From Bacteroidota bacterium (GTDB taxonomy: Bacteria; Bacteroidota; Ignavibacteria; SZUA-365), in the NCBI GenBank assembly GCA_023432805.1, contig JAEYUG010000077.1:1-59800 (forward strand): a DNA stretch of 59,800 bases. The letters are read 5' to 3'. A model generated the notes under the pieces. The model did no database searches. It saw nothing but the letters and a program-made list of their open reading frames with translations, and was not told where the DNA came from. Shown piece by piece: positions 18,584-26,787 of the stretch (its first letter is position 1; each line of letters begins with the position of its first letter). Made by a program: the position numbers and the translations under genes.

Positions 18584-20059
18584 TCAACTCGCGAGCAGGC
18601 TTAGTTTCTTCTCGAGCTGGTTGATGTGAATCTTGAGGGAATCGTCGTGCAGGATGGCGGCATCGATGCTCTTGACCGCATGAATGATCGTGCTGTGATC
18701 GCGACCGCCGAAATGCAGTCCGATGGTCTTCAGCGAAGCACGTGTGTTGTTCTTGGCCAGATACATCGCCACCTGCCGTGGCAGCACGATCTCCTGCTTT
18801 CGTGTCTTTGCACGCAGAGAATTCTCGGTGATCTTGAAGTGCTCGGCCACGATACGCTGGATCTGCTCGACGGTCAAATCCTTCTTTTCATTCGCGATGA
18901 CATTGCGAAGCACGACTTCCGCAAGCGCTACATCGATGGGACGCTGCTCGAGCGTGTGACGCGCGATGAGTCCGATATAACATCCTTCGAGTTCACGTAT
19001 GTTCGACTTGACGTTCGAAGCGATGTAGTCGATAACGTCCTGCGGCAGGTCGATGTGGTCGGCGTCCGCCTTCTTGCGGAGAATGGCGATGCGTGTTTCC
19101 AGATCGGGTGGTTGGATATCGACGGTGAGTCCGCACTGGAACCGCGAAATCAGCCGCTCGTCGAGTCCCACAAGTTCCTTCGGGGGACGATCGCTCGACA
19201 GAATGATCTGCTTCTTGAGCTGATACAGCGTATTGAATGTGTGGAAGAATGTGTCCTGCGTGCGTTCCTTGCCGGAGAAAAACTGGATGTCGTCGACGAT
19301 CAATACGTCCATCGTGCGATAGAACGTCGAGAAATCGATGCTGCGATTTTTCTCGATCGCTTCGACGAAGTCGATCGTGAACTTCTCGCTTGAAACGTAG
19401 TACACACGTTTGCCCGGTCGCGACTGCATGATGGCATTGCCCACAGCCTGTACCAGATGTGTCTTGCCGAGCCCGACGCCCCCGTATATCACGAGGGGAT
19501 TGAAAGCGGTCTCACCGGGATTGTTCGCCACGTTCAATGCGGCGGCACGCGCGAACTGGTTGCCGTCTCCACGGATGTAGTTGTCGAAGGTGAACTTGGG
19601 ATTCAGATTCGAGGATCCGATATCGAAGAGGGAAGATCGCATCGGTTCGGGCTGCCGCACGCTCACGCGCGCCGTGACATCGGGCAGAGCCGCACCTCCC
19701 TGCGGAAGCTGCTGCAACGCCTCTCCGGAAAAACCTTCGGCAACCGCCGACAACTCCGGCTGCCTGATGCGCACGGAGTACTGCAGCCGGGCCTCGTCGC
19801 CCATGACCTGGTGAAGGGCGGATTGGATCAGATCGAAGTAATGCGTCTCGAGCCATTCGTAGAAGTACGTGCTCGGAACGGCAACGGTGAGCATGGTCCC
19901 CTCGAGTGACGTCGCCAGAAGCGGCTCAAACCAGGTCTTGAACGTGCTCGGCTTGACGTGTTCGCGCACATGGGCAAGACATGCATCCCATACCGTGGCG
20001 GCATCGGTGTCTTGCATTGGATCAGACGGAATCGAAGCGGAAACGGAAACGTTATTCAC
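18584..20059 (-). CDS. dnaA: Chromosomal replication initiator DnaA
   Basis: AAA+ initiator of 491 residues that binds DnaA boxes and opens oriC. Domain I carries STFKTWFEPL, a variable linker runs to about residue 150, and the AAA+ domain has Walker A (GGVGLGKTHL) and Walker B (VLIVDDIQFF). The C-terminal helix-turn-helix has the signature GGRDHSTIIHAVK. The start given is a GTG at 20059. An ATG at 20017 (MQDTDAATVWDACL) would give a more usual N-terminus, and neither has a clear Shine-Dalgarno. A TTATTCACA box overlaps the GTG, which would allow autoregulation. Confidence 0.95.
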   Translation of the reverse strand: MNNVSVSASIPSDPMQDTDAATVWDACLAHVREHVKPSTFKTWFEPLLATSLEGTMLTVAVPSTYFYEWLETHYFDLIQSALHQVMGDEARLQYSVRIRQPELSAVAEGFSGEALQQLPQGGAALPDVTARVSVRQPEPMRSSLFDIGSSNLNPKFTFDNYIRGDGNQFARAAALNVANNPGETAFNPLVIYGGVGLGKTHLVQAVGNAIMQSRPGKRVYYVSSEKFTIDFVEAIEKNRSIDFSTFYRTMDVLIVDDIQFFSGKERTQDTFFHTFNTLYQLKKQIILSSDRPPKELVGLDERLISRFQCGLTVDIQPPDLETRIAILRKKADADHIDLPQDVIDYIASNVKSNIRELEGCYIGLIARHTLEQRPIDVALAEVVLRNVIANEKKDLTVEQIQRIVAEHFKITENSLRAKTRKQEIVLPRQVAMYLAKNNTRASLKTIGLHFGGRDHSTIIHAVKSIDAAILHDDSLKIHINQLEKKLSLLAS

Positions 20060-20302
20060 ACGCGGAATATCGAAATAAGGGTGAGTCGTCAGAGAGGTCT
20101 CGTGGGACGCGCAGATGGAACGGGGTCGGAGCGAAAGAACAGCATGCGTCTAAGCGTATGAGAAACAAAGACTTGTAATCAACAAACACTCGCAGGGAGG
20201 ATTGAAATCACACAGACTGATCACGACACAGCAGCTTCTCCCGTAGCGGGAACACGTTATCCACAACTTACCAACAGCGGAAGTCGGAACGAGACGAACC
20301 TG

Positions 20303-20331
20303 AGTATAGATCCATGTCTTGTGAATTTCAA
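20303..20331 (-). promoter_or_regulatory. Predicted dnaA promoter
   Basis: On the minus strand, TTGAAA (-35) and TATACT (-10) are separated by exactly 17 nt, a strong housekeeping-sigma match. The transcript would have a 5' leader of roughly 240 nt that includes the DnaA box at 20257-20265. Confidence 0.6.
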
Positions 20332-20453
20332 GAGGGAGAAAAGCGTCGTTGCCTCTTGACTTTCTCAAAGCTCACGGACCGCAAGCACTTACAGCGATGA
20401 TTTTTTTCGAACATATTTTTAGCATGCGGCATATGCGGTTCGCACACTGTGAC

Positions 20454-20482
20454 TTGCATTTGAATCTTCCCGTCCGTAGTAT
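20454..20482 (+). promoter_or_regulatory. Predicted promoter of the gene at 20510
   Basis: TTGCAT and TAGTAT with a 17-nt spacer, ending 28 nt before the ATG. The same -35 hexamer occurs before rpmH. Confidence 0.5.
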
Positions 20483-20509
20483 TTGTCCATCGAACCGATA
20501 CGAAGAACG

Positions 20510-21013
20510 ATGCGCAGATTTCTCCCCTTTCTTCTCCCATGTCTGTTCCCCGCAATGCTTGCCCATGCGCAGTTTCGCGGACAGGAACCACGGCTGAGTT
20601 CTCCGGCCGAGCAGGTGCGCGCCCCTCAGGGTGGCTCGTTCCTCTTCGGACTGATCAATCCGGACAACTTCCAGATGAACCACACCGTGTCGATGAGCTA
20701 TATGTCCATGGGTCCCCACAGCATTGGCATGTCGATGTACACGAACAGTATGCTGTACAAGATTGCAGAACCGCTTACCGTGCGCGCCGATGTATCGATC
20801 ATGGCCACACCTTTCGGGTCCGCCACGCAGTTGTTCAACGCAGAGGCGGGGAAGATATTCCTCCAGCGCGCACAGATCGACTACACACCGTCAAAGGATA
20901 CGCGCATCTCCCTTTCATTCCGTCAGTTTCCGTATGAGACAGCCAATCCGTATCTTTATGGACGCGGGATGACCGGGTACATGGGCTCGATGTGGCACGA
21001 CGACTGGCCGTGA
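20510..21013 (+). CDS. Secreted protein of unknown function
   Basis: A 167-residue protein with a clear signal peptide (RFLPFLLPCLFPAMLAHAQ). The mature part is methionine-rich (NHTVSMSYMSMG, GMSMYTNSMLY), followed by strand-like stretches such as LTVRADVSIMATPFG and DTRISLSFRQFP. This suggests a small envelope beta-structure, perhaps a short beta-barrel. I do not recognise the family. It is the first gene rightward from the putative origin and ends before a strong terminator. Confidence 0.65.
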   Translation: MRRFLPFLLPCLFPAMLAHAQFRGQEPRLSSPAEQVRAPQGGSFLFGLINPDNFQMNHTVSMSYMSMGPHSIGMSMYTNSMLYKIAEPLTVRADVSIMATPFGSATQLFNAEAGKIFLQRAQIDYTPSKDTRISLSFRQFPYETANPYLYGRGMTGYMGSMWHDDWP

Positions 21014-21055
21014 TCGGTCGCGTCTCCACAACGTCGTACGACGACGAATGCATGC

Positions 21056-21081
21056 AACCGGGTATCTCGCCCGGTTTTTTT
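21056..21081 (+). terminator. Intrinsic terminator
   Basis: AACCGGG and CCCGGTT arms around a 7-nt loop, followed by a T-run (TTTTTTTATT). It ends the transcript of the secreted protein at 20510-21013, just upstream of the LytR_C gene. Confidence 0.85.
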
Positions 21082-21096
21082 ATTCGATGAACACCC

Positions 21097-21567
21097 ATGG
21101 CCGCAGCGAAGAAGGAAAAGTCCCTCAATCCGAAGAATCTCGTTCTGAACATCATCATTGCGGGTCTTGTCATCCTCGTAGTGTTTCTCGCATGGTCGTT
21201 CGTCAGCACAACCGTGGTCAATAAACCCGTGGAATGGACTACCAAGCAGGGGGGGAGGACGGCGAGCGGTGAAATCATCCAGCTCGATGTGCTCAATGGG
21301 TGCGGGGCATCGGGTGTGGCGCAGAAGTTCACCGATTTCCTGCGCAAGCGCAATTTCGACGTCGTCCAGTCAGCCAATTACCAGACCTTTGACGTGGAGC
21401 GCTCGCTCGTGATTGACCGGACCGGCGATCTGGAATCCGCGCGCAAGGTTGCCCACGCCCTGGGCATCGATGAGAAGAACATCGTGCAGCAGATCAATCC
21501 CGATTATTATCTTCACGTTTCCGTCGTCATCGGCCGCGATTATCAGGATCTCAAACCGCTTGAATAG
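21097..21567 (+). CDS. Membrane-anchored LytR C-terminal-domain protein
   Basis: A 156-residue protein with a lysine-rich N-terminus, one transmembrane helix (LVLNIIIAGLVILVVFLAW) and an external LytR_C domain. The domain shows QLDVLNGCGASGVAQKFTDFLRKRNFDVV and a later DLESARKVAHALG. The domain is found alone or behind LytR-CpsA-Psr enzymes and is thought to bind cell-wall or other envelope material. Its function here is not established. It is followed closely by rsfS and argS. Confidence 0.78.
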   Translation: MAAAKKEKSLNPKNLVLNIIIAGLVILVVFLAWSFVSTTVVNKPVEWTTKQGGRTASGEIIQLDVLNGCGASGVAQKFTDFLRKRNFDVVQSANYQTFDVERSLVIDRTGDLESARKVAHALGIDEKNIVQQINPDYYLHVSVVIGRDYQDLKPLE

Positions 21568-21595
21568 CGACCACCCCGTTTTGTGAACAAGTCGA

Positions 21596-21964
21596 ATGAC
21601 CGTGCAATCCTACGAACTCGCCCGCCGTGCCGCTGAGGCCGCCCTTTCCAAGAAGGCACGTGACATCGTGCTCCTCGATGTATCCACGCTGTCTGATGTG
21701 ACCGATTATTTTGTGCTGTGCACTGGGGATTCCGACACGCAGGTGAAGGCAATTGCCGATGCGGTCGAAGACCAGCTGCTCACCGTTGAACGCGGCCATC
21801 CGCGCAAGGAGGGAGTGACGCATCTGCAATGGGTGCTTCTCGACTACTTCAATGTCGTCGTACACGTCTTCCAACCACGCGTGCGCGAGTTCTATGACAT
21901 CGAACGTCTCTGGGGAGATGCCGTTCGTGAGGAAATCACCGACGAAACGCCCGCGCTGGCGTAA
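21596..21964 (+). CDS. rsfS: Ribosomal silencing factor RsfS (Iojap)
   Basis: A 122-residue protein that binds ribosomal protein uL14 and blocks subunit joining when nutrients are scarce. The family pattern is clear: ALSKKARDIVLLDVSTLSDVTDYFVLCTG, HPRKEG, WVLLDYFNVVVHVF and EFYDIERLWGDA. It lies 28 nt after the LytR_C gene and 23 nt before argS. Confidence 0.93.
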   Translation: MTVQSYELARRAAEAALSKKARDIVLLDVSTLSDVTDYFVLCTGDSDTQVKAIADAVEDQLLTVERGHPRKEGVTHLQWVLLDYFNVVVHVFQPRVREFYDIERLWGDAVREEITDETPALA

Positions 21965-21987
21965 TCCCACCCACCCGGCAGTCCTCC

Positions 21988-23625
21988 ATGAAAACGTATC
22001 TGCACGCTCTTCTCGGCGATGTGCTCGAGGCAGCAGGCCTTCGGCGCTCGGATCTCGACATCCAGTTCGAAAAGCCGAAGCAGCCCGAGCACGGCGACCT
22101 CTCCACCAATGTTGCGATGATGCTCGCCCGGCAGGCCGGTAGGAATCCCCGTCAACTCGCACAGGAACTCTGCGTACTGCTCGAAGAGCGTGTCGATCGC
22201 ACACGCATCGCAGCGATCGAGATTGCGGGACCCGGCTTCATAAACTTTCGCTTCACTGCATCCCACGTGCACGACGAGCTGGCGCGCATTCTCGCATTGC
22301 GCGACGCGTATGGTCGAAGCAACATCGGCGAAGGACGCTCGGTCAACGTCGAGTGGGTCAGTGCGAATCCCACGGGTCCCCTGCACGCAGGTCACGGCCG
22401 CCAGGTCTGCATCGGTGCGATTCTCTGTACCGCCCTCGAATGGGCGGGGTGGAACGTCACCCGTGAATACTACTTCAACAATGCGGGCAGCCAGATGCAC
22501 AACCTGGCCGTCACCGTGCGCGAACGGTATCTCGAACTGCTCGGCGATGAACCGGTCGCCGAGAACATTCACTACGTGGGCGACTACGTGCGCGAGGTGG
22601 CGCGCGGCATCGTCGATGCGCATGGTGAGACGAAGCGCGACGCACCGATCGACTTCTTCCGCACACAGGGAGAGCAGTGGTGTTTCGCCAGCATTCGCGC
22701 CACGCTCGAGCGTCTGCATGTACGGCATGACATCTTCTACAACGAAGACTCCCTCTACAGCGACGGGAAGATCGCCGAAGTGCTCGATGCGCTGCGCGCG
22801 AAGGATCTCGCCTACGACAAGGACGATGCGGTGTGGCTTCGGGCCACCGCATTCGGTGCGGACAAGGATCGTGTGATCGTCAAGAGCACGGGCGAGCCTA
22901 CCTACCGTCTGCCCGACATTGCGTATCACCGCGAGAAGGTGCTGCGCAACTACGACCAGATCATCGACATCTTCGGGGCCGACCACATAGCCACGATACC
23001 CGACGTGCTGGCGGGCGTGGCGTCGATGGGACTCCGCACCGACCATATCAAGGTCATCATCCACCAGATGGTCAGCTTTGTCAGCAATGGTGAAGCGGTC
23101 AAGATGAGCAAGCGTTCGGGCAACGTCTACTCCCTCGACGATCTGATCGATGATGTGGGTGTCGACGCCGTGCGGTACTTCTTCGTCATGCGTGGTGCGA
23201 ATTCCCACCTGGACTTCGATGTCGCGCTGGCAAGGGAGCAGAGCGAGAGCAATCCCGTCTACTACCTGCAGTATGCACATGCGCGCATCTCGAGCATCAT
23301 CCGGTTTGCTGAAGGCGAAGGCTTCGTCGTCGACGCCGACGCTCCGATTTCGCTGCTTGCGCATGACGCCGAGATAACCCTCATCAAGGCGCTGAGCGAC
23401 TTTCCGCAGATCGTGGCGGGTGTGGCGGCTTCCAGCGAGCTGCAGCATCTGTGCACCTACCTGCAGGCCACCTCGGCGGCTTTCCACAGATTCTATCACG
23501 AATGCCGCGTGGTCACAGAAGACCGTGCGCTCAGCACGGCACGACTCGCACTCTGTCTCGGTACGCGTCAGGTGATCGCCAACGGATGCGCGATTCTCGG
23601 TATCGGCGCACCGGAGCGGATGTAA
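21988..23625 (+). CDS. argS: Arginyl-tRNA synthetase
   Basis: Class I synthetase of 545 residues charging tRNA-Arg. It has the N-terminal ArgRS-specific domain, the HIGH equivalent in NPTGPLHAGHGRQ, the KMSKS equivalent VKMSKRSGN, and a C-terminal helical anticodon-binding (DALR) domain containing YLQYAHARISSI. The end converges on the following minus-strand gene with only 5 nt between. Confidence 0.95.
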   Translation: MKTYLHALLGDVLEAAGLRRSDLDIQFEKPKQPEHGDLSTNVAMMLARQAGRNPRQLAQELCVLLEERVDRTRIAAIEIAGPGFINFRFTASHVHDELARILALRDAYGRSNIGEGRSVNVEWVSANPTGPLHAGHGRQVCIGAILCTALEWAGWNVTREYYFNNAGSQMHNLAVTVRERYLELLGDEPVAENIHYVGDYVREVARGIVDAHGETKRDAPIDFFRTQGEQWCFASIRATLERLHVRHDIFYNEDSLYSDGKIAEVLDALRAKDLAYDKDDAVWLRATAFGADKDRVIVKSTGEPTYRLPDIAYHREKVLRNYDQIIDIFGADHIATIPDVLAGVASMGLRTDHIKVIIHQMVSFVSNGEAVKMSKRSGNVYSLDDLIDDVGVDAVRYFFVMRGANSHLDFDVALAREQSESNPVYYLQYAHARISSIIRFAEGEGFVVDADAPISLLAHDAEITLIKALSDFPQIVAGVAASSELQHLCTYLQATSAAFHRFYHECRVVTEDRALSTARLALCLGTRQVIANGCAILGIGAPERM

Positions 23626-23630
23626 AAAGG

Positions 23631-24305
23631 TCAGAACACCCAGCCCACGCCCAGCCTGAACACGTTGCCGTTCAGGTTGATGCGCGAGTAGAAGGGATCG
23701 GTGGGAAGGGGGTAGGTCACGCCCTTGTGCGTGACCGACGATTGGTCGTAGACGTTTTCGGCGCCGAGCTGGGGATTGCGGAAGCGCCATTCGAATGTCG
23801 CTGCAAGGGAAGGGAGGAAGGCATAACGCACACCGATCAAGGTCAGGATACCAAAGGCCGGAGGCTGCATGATGCTCCGTGCGGAAATCCCCGCGACGCT
23901 TAGTGAGCGGGTACCGGCGTAGAATCCTGCTCCCCCGCCCACATACATCGATACCGTTCGCGACGACACGGGAAGTGTGAAGATGCCTGCGAGCTCGATG
24001 GCAGCGACATCATACCCGTCGCTGAACGGCGTTCCATGATGATCGGCGAAATGGCTCTGCATCGGTGCATACTCGATGGAGAGCTCCACAGCCGTCGATG
24101 TCGATACGTCCAGGCGCAACGCGGCACCGGCGCTCAGGGAGGCGTGGAAGTCGTTGGTCCCGTTCCGTTCGATGGCGTTGAGCGCTCTCGGTGCAGTCAG
24201 AATGCGAGATCCGCCCATGTAGCTGGCGTGAAGCGAGATCTCCTGCGCCCAAGCCATGCGTGGCGCGAGAACGACGAGCAGCAGCAGGGTCAGTCGTGCA
24301 CACAT
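23631..24305 (-). CDS. Outer-membrane beta-barrel protein
   Basis: A 224-residue protein with a signal peptide (LTLLLLVVLAPRMAWAQ). Amphipathic strands alternate with short turns: ISLHASYMGGS, LDVSTSTAVELSIEYAP, SMYVGGGAGFYAG, ILTLIGVRYAF. The C-terminus NVFRLGVGWVF ends in Phe, as many barrels do. It resembles the OmpA/OmpX-type small barrels of Bacteroidota; no specific function can be given. The ATG at 24305 starts the signal peptide. Confidence 0.72.
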   Translation of the reverse strand: MCARLTLLLLVVLAPRMAWAQEISLHASYMGGSRILTAPRALNAIERNGTNDFHASLSAGAALRLDVSTSTAVELSIEYAPMQSHFADHHGTPFSDGYDVAAIELAGIFTLPVSSRTVSMYVGGGAGFYAGTRSLSVAGISARSIMQPPAFGILTLIGVRYAFLPSLAATFEWRFRNPQLGAENVYDQSSVTHKGVTYPLPTDPFYSRINLNGNVFRLGVGWVF

Positions 24306-24364
24306 GCATCGTACACCAGCATCTCCAGACGGGAACAGCCGTGATGACACAACGCAGAAACGCA

Positions 24365-24412
24365 CACAGCCCCGGAGCCTGCTGCATGACTGCGCGTGAC
24401 TCCGGGGCTGTG
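24365..24412 (-). terminator. Inverted repeat, probable terminator of ppiD
   Basis: CACAGCCCCGGAG (24365-24377) and CTCCGGGGCTGTG (24400-24412) are perfect 13-bp complements with a 22-nt loop. They lie about 70 nt after the ppiD stop. The run that follows on the minus strand (TGCGTTTCTGCG) is only mildly T-rich. Confidence 0.55.
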
Positions 24413-24480
24413 ACATGGGTGTTTCCTTTCAGCGGGTGAACGCTCCTCGCTCCCGCACAGACGTGCGAGACGGTGTGTCG

Positions 24481-26574
24481 TTACCGATAGAACCGATCGC
24501 GGTTGTCGACGACGTCGAGCTTTTCCTTCTGTGATTCGAGCCAGGACTGGATGAACTCGTTCTGCAACTGCTGAAGCGTCTGCTGACGAAGTTCGTCCTT
24601 CTTCACCTTGAACGCAGTTTCATCGAGCGTGCCCTTGTTCTCGGCACGAAGCACGTACACACCGCGCTGACCGCGAATCGGTTCGGACGTCTGACCCTGC
24701 TTGAGGCGCAGCATCGTACCGATGAAGGCTTCATCGCGGCCGATGTTCTGGGGACCCGCGCCGGGTGTGAACATATTCGTGAACTCGATGGTCAGAGAGG
24801 GATTCGCCGCAACGATCTGCTCGAGGCTCTTGCCTTTCGCCTGCGAACGCGCGTACTCGAGGGTCTTGTTGACCTGACGTTCGAACACGACCTGGGGACG
24901 CAGCTGCTCCTTGAGGCCATCGAGATCGCGGTAGCCTTCCGGAAGTGTTTCAGACACGATGGCGACCACATACCCGTTGGCTGCGCGGTGCACATCGCTC
25001 ATCTTTCCGACGCCGTTCTCGAAGGCAAACTTCATCAGGGCCGGATTCACACCGATGTTCGGAATGTACGATCCGCTCTGCTTTGCGAACTCTGGTGTTT
25101 CAAGCACCTGCAGCTTGTTCTGGGCAGCCTCGGCCTCGAGGCCGTTTTCATTGGCGAAGTACGCGAAATTGCGGGCTGTCTCGTACACATCGTCGCGCGT
25201 CTGCGCGCTCGGCTTGATCGAGATGCGGATCTCCGCATACTTGATCTCCGACGAAGAGCGGCCCGACACCTTGATCACGTGCCAGCCGAACTGCGTCTTG
25301 ATGGGACCGACAACGTCACCGACCTTCGCACCGAACACAGCAGACTCGAACTCTGGAACCATGCGGCCCTTGCCGAACCAACCGAGGTCACCACCACGTT
25401 CGGCTGCACCCGGTTCTTCGGAGAGCTGTGCTGCCAGTTGTGAGAAATCTTCGCCACCCTTGGCGCGTCGCAGGGCCGCCTCGGCCTTCGCCTTCTGCGC
25501 CACTTCATCCTGACCGCTGTCGGTCCGGAAGAGAATGTGCGCAGCATTCGACAGCACCTCCGTGCCCTCGCGCTGCTCGATCACTTTGTAGAGGGAATAG
25601 CCGGTTTCGCTGGCAATGGGCCCGACGATCGATCCGTCGGGATTGCCGAAGAGCGACGTCGCGACATTCGGGGGAAGCGACTGGCGCGAAACAAACTGAT
25701 CCTGATACGGGGTCTCCGACGAGGTCTTGACAAGCTCGAGGAAGTCTTCGCCATTGCGCGCATCTTGCGCGAGACGGTCAAGTTCATTCCTGATGGATGA
25801 CGAATCGGCTGCCGAGGGCTGTTCGGTGAACAGCACATACTTCAGCTTGCGCATCTCCTTGACCTTGAACTGCTCCTTGTTCTTCTCGAAATACGCACGG
25901 TACTCCTCATCTGTGGGAGCGCCCGTGTCCTTCGCCGCAATCATGCGGGGATCGAAGAGGACGAAGTTCGCAGCCAGCTGCACGGACTCATCCGTGAAGC
26001 GGGAACGCAGATCCTGATCGCTGATCTGAATCGCCGAGCTGAGTGCCACCGTGAGCTTGTCGCGCAGGAGACGATCACGCAACTGCTTTTCGATCTCGAT
26101 GAGGATGGGGATGTTCTCCGCGCCGGGATTGGCCAGGAAGTCGTCATAGTTCTGACGGTTGAAGCGCCCGGTCGAGTCGCGGAAACTGCGCGCGAGTTCC
26201 TCGGGGGGATTCGGCCCGCGCACGATATCGTTGATCTCCTTGTCGGTGACCACGATACCAAGTTCACTGACCGCGCGGTCGATCACCGCCTGTGTCAGGA
26301 AGTTGCTCCAGACTTCCTCGCGAATCGACGACATGGCGTTCTCGTCCAGCTCCTGATTTCCCTGCTGGCGTCGCTGTTCGGCAATCCGGTCGACCATCTC
26401 CTGAAACTCGGGATAGGTGATGGCGCGTCCATCAATATTTGCGATTTCGTTTTGAGATCCTTGCAATACCGCGGAAAGGTCTGCGTCGCTGACAACCCAG
26501 AACGCGACAAAAACAACGGCAAATGCGATGATGAAGACATGCGCGTTGTCGCGCATTTTGGTCATCATGCCCAT
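24481..26574 (-). CDS. ppiD: PpiD/SurA-type peptidyl-prolyl isomerase
   Basis: Membrane-anchored periplasmic folding factor of 697 residues. A short cytoplasmic N-terminus is followed by one transmembrane helix (VFIIAFAVVFVAFWVVS) and a SurA_N-like chaperone region (IDGRAITYPEFQEMVDRI). A parvulin domain follows, with AAHILFRTDSG ... GGDLGWFGKGRMVPEFESAVF ... FGWHVIKV, and then a long C-terminal chaperone part. PpiD works at the SecYEG exit on proteins bound for the outer membrane, which suits the many barrel proteins nearby. It is longer than E. coli PpiD (623 residues). Confidence 0.9.
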   Translation of the reverse strand: MGMMTKMRDNAHVFIIAFAVVFVAFWVVSDADLSAVLQGSQNEIANIDGRAITYPEFQEMVDRIAEQRRQQGNQELDENAMSSIREEVWSNFLTQAVIDRAVSELGIVVTDKEINDIVRGPNPPEELARSFRDSTGRFNRQNYDDFLANPGAENIPILIEIEKQLRDRLLRDKLTVALSSAIQISDQDLRSRFTDESVQLAANFVLFDPRMIAAKDTGAPTDEEYRAYFEKNKEQFKVKEMRKLKYVLFTEQPSAADSSSIRNELDRLAQDARNGEDFLELVKTSSETPYQDQFVSRQSLPPNVATSLFGNPDGSIVGPIASETGYSLYKVIEQREGTEVLSNAAHILFRTDSGQDEVAQKAKAEAALRRAKGGEDFSQLAAQLSEEPGAAERGGDLGWFGKGRMVPEFESAVFGAKVGDVVGPIKTQFGWHVIKVSGRSSSEIKYAEIRISIKPSAQTRDDVYETARNFAYFANENGLEAEAAQNKLQVLETPEFAKQSGSYIPNIGVNPALMKFAFENGVGKMSDVHRAANGYVVAIVSETLPEGYRDLDGLKEQLRPQVVFERQVNKTLEYARSQAKGKSLEQIVAANPSLTIEFTNMFTPGAGPQNIGRDEAFIGTMLRLKQGQTSEPIRGQRGVYVLRAENKGTLDETAFKVKKDELRQQTLQQLQNEFIQSWLESQKEKLDVVDNRDRFYR

Positions 26575-26732
26575 GGTGTACGGTCTCCGTTAAGAATGGT
26601 GAAGATCATTCAAGCTGACGAATATAGGGAACGGCGCTTCCAGATGCAATGAATGCGTTGAAACACATGATGCAACGCGCGAGCAAATGGAGAATAACGT
26701 GAGGATCTGCACGTCGCACGTCTGAAACGCAA

Positions 26733-26760
26733 CACGCCTCGTCATGCGGGACGAGGCGTG
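26733..26760 (-). terminator. Hairpin after the FadL-like gene
   Basis: CACGCCTCGTC and GACGAGGCGTG form a perfect 11-bp stem with a 6-nt loop, 27 nt after the stop of the minus-strand porin gene. The tail on that strand (TTGCGTTTC) is a weak T-tract. Confidence 0.6.
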
Positions 26761-26787
26761 CGGCAGGCGATTTATTTCTTCACACCA

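Larger units (their letters stand above)
20060..20509. other. dnaA upstream region, probable oriC part 2
   Basis: No gene is supported in these 450 bases. They hold a perfect DnaA box TTATCCACA (20257-20265). A second box matching TTATNCACA (20052-20060) overlaps the dnaA start. An AT-rich run at about 20398-20424 (TTTTTTTCG and ATATTTTTAG) is present, along with divergent promoters for dnaA and the gene at 20510. Genes point away from here on both sides, as expected near a replication origin. Confidence 0.55.

Noticed and set aside
21892..23790. 632-residue open frame antisense to argS
   Set aside because: argS is unmistakable on the plus strand; the antisense frame is compositional.
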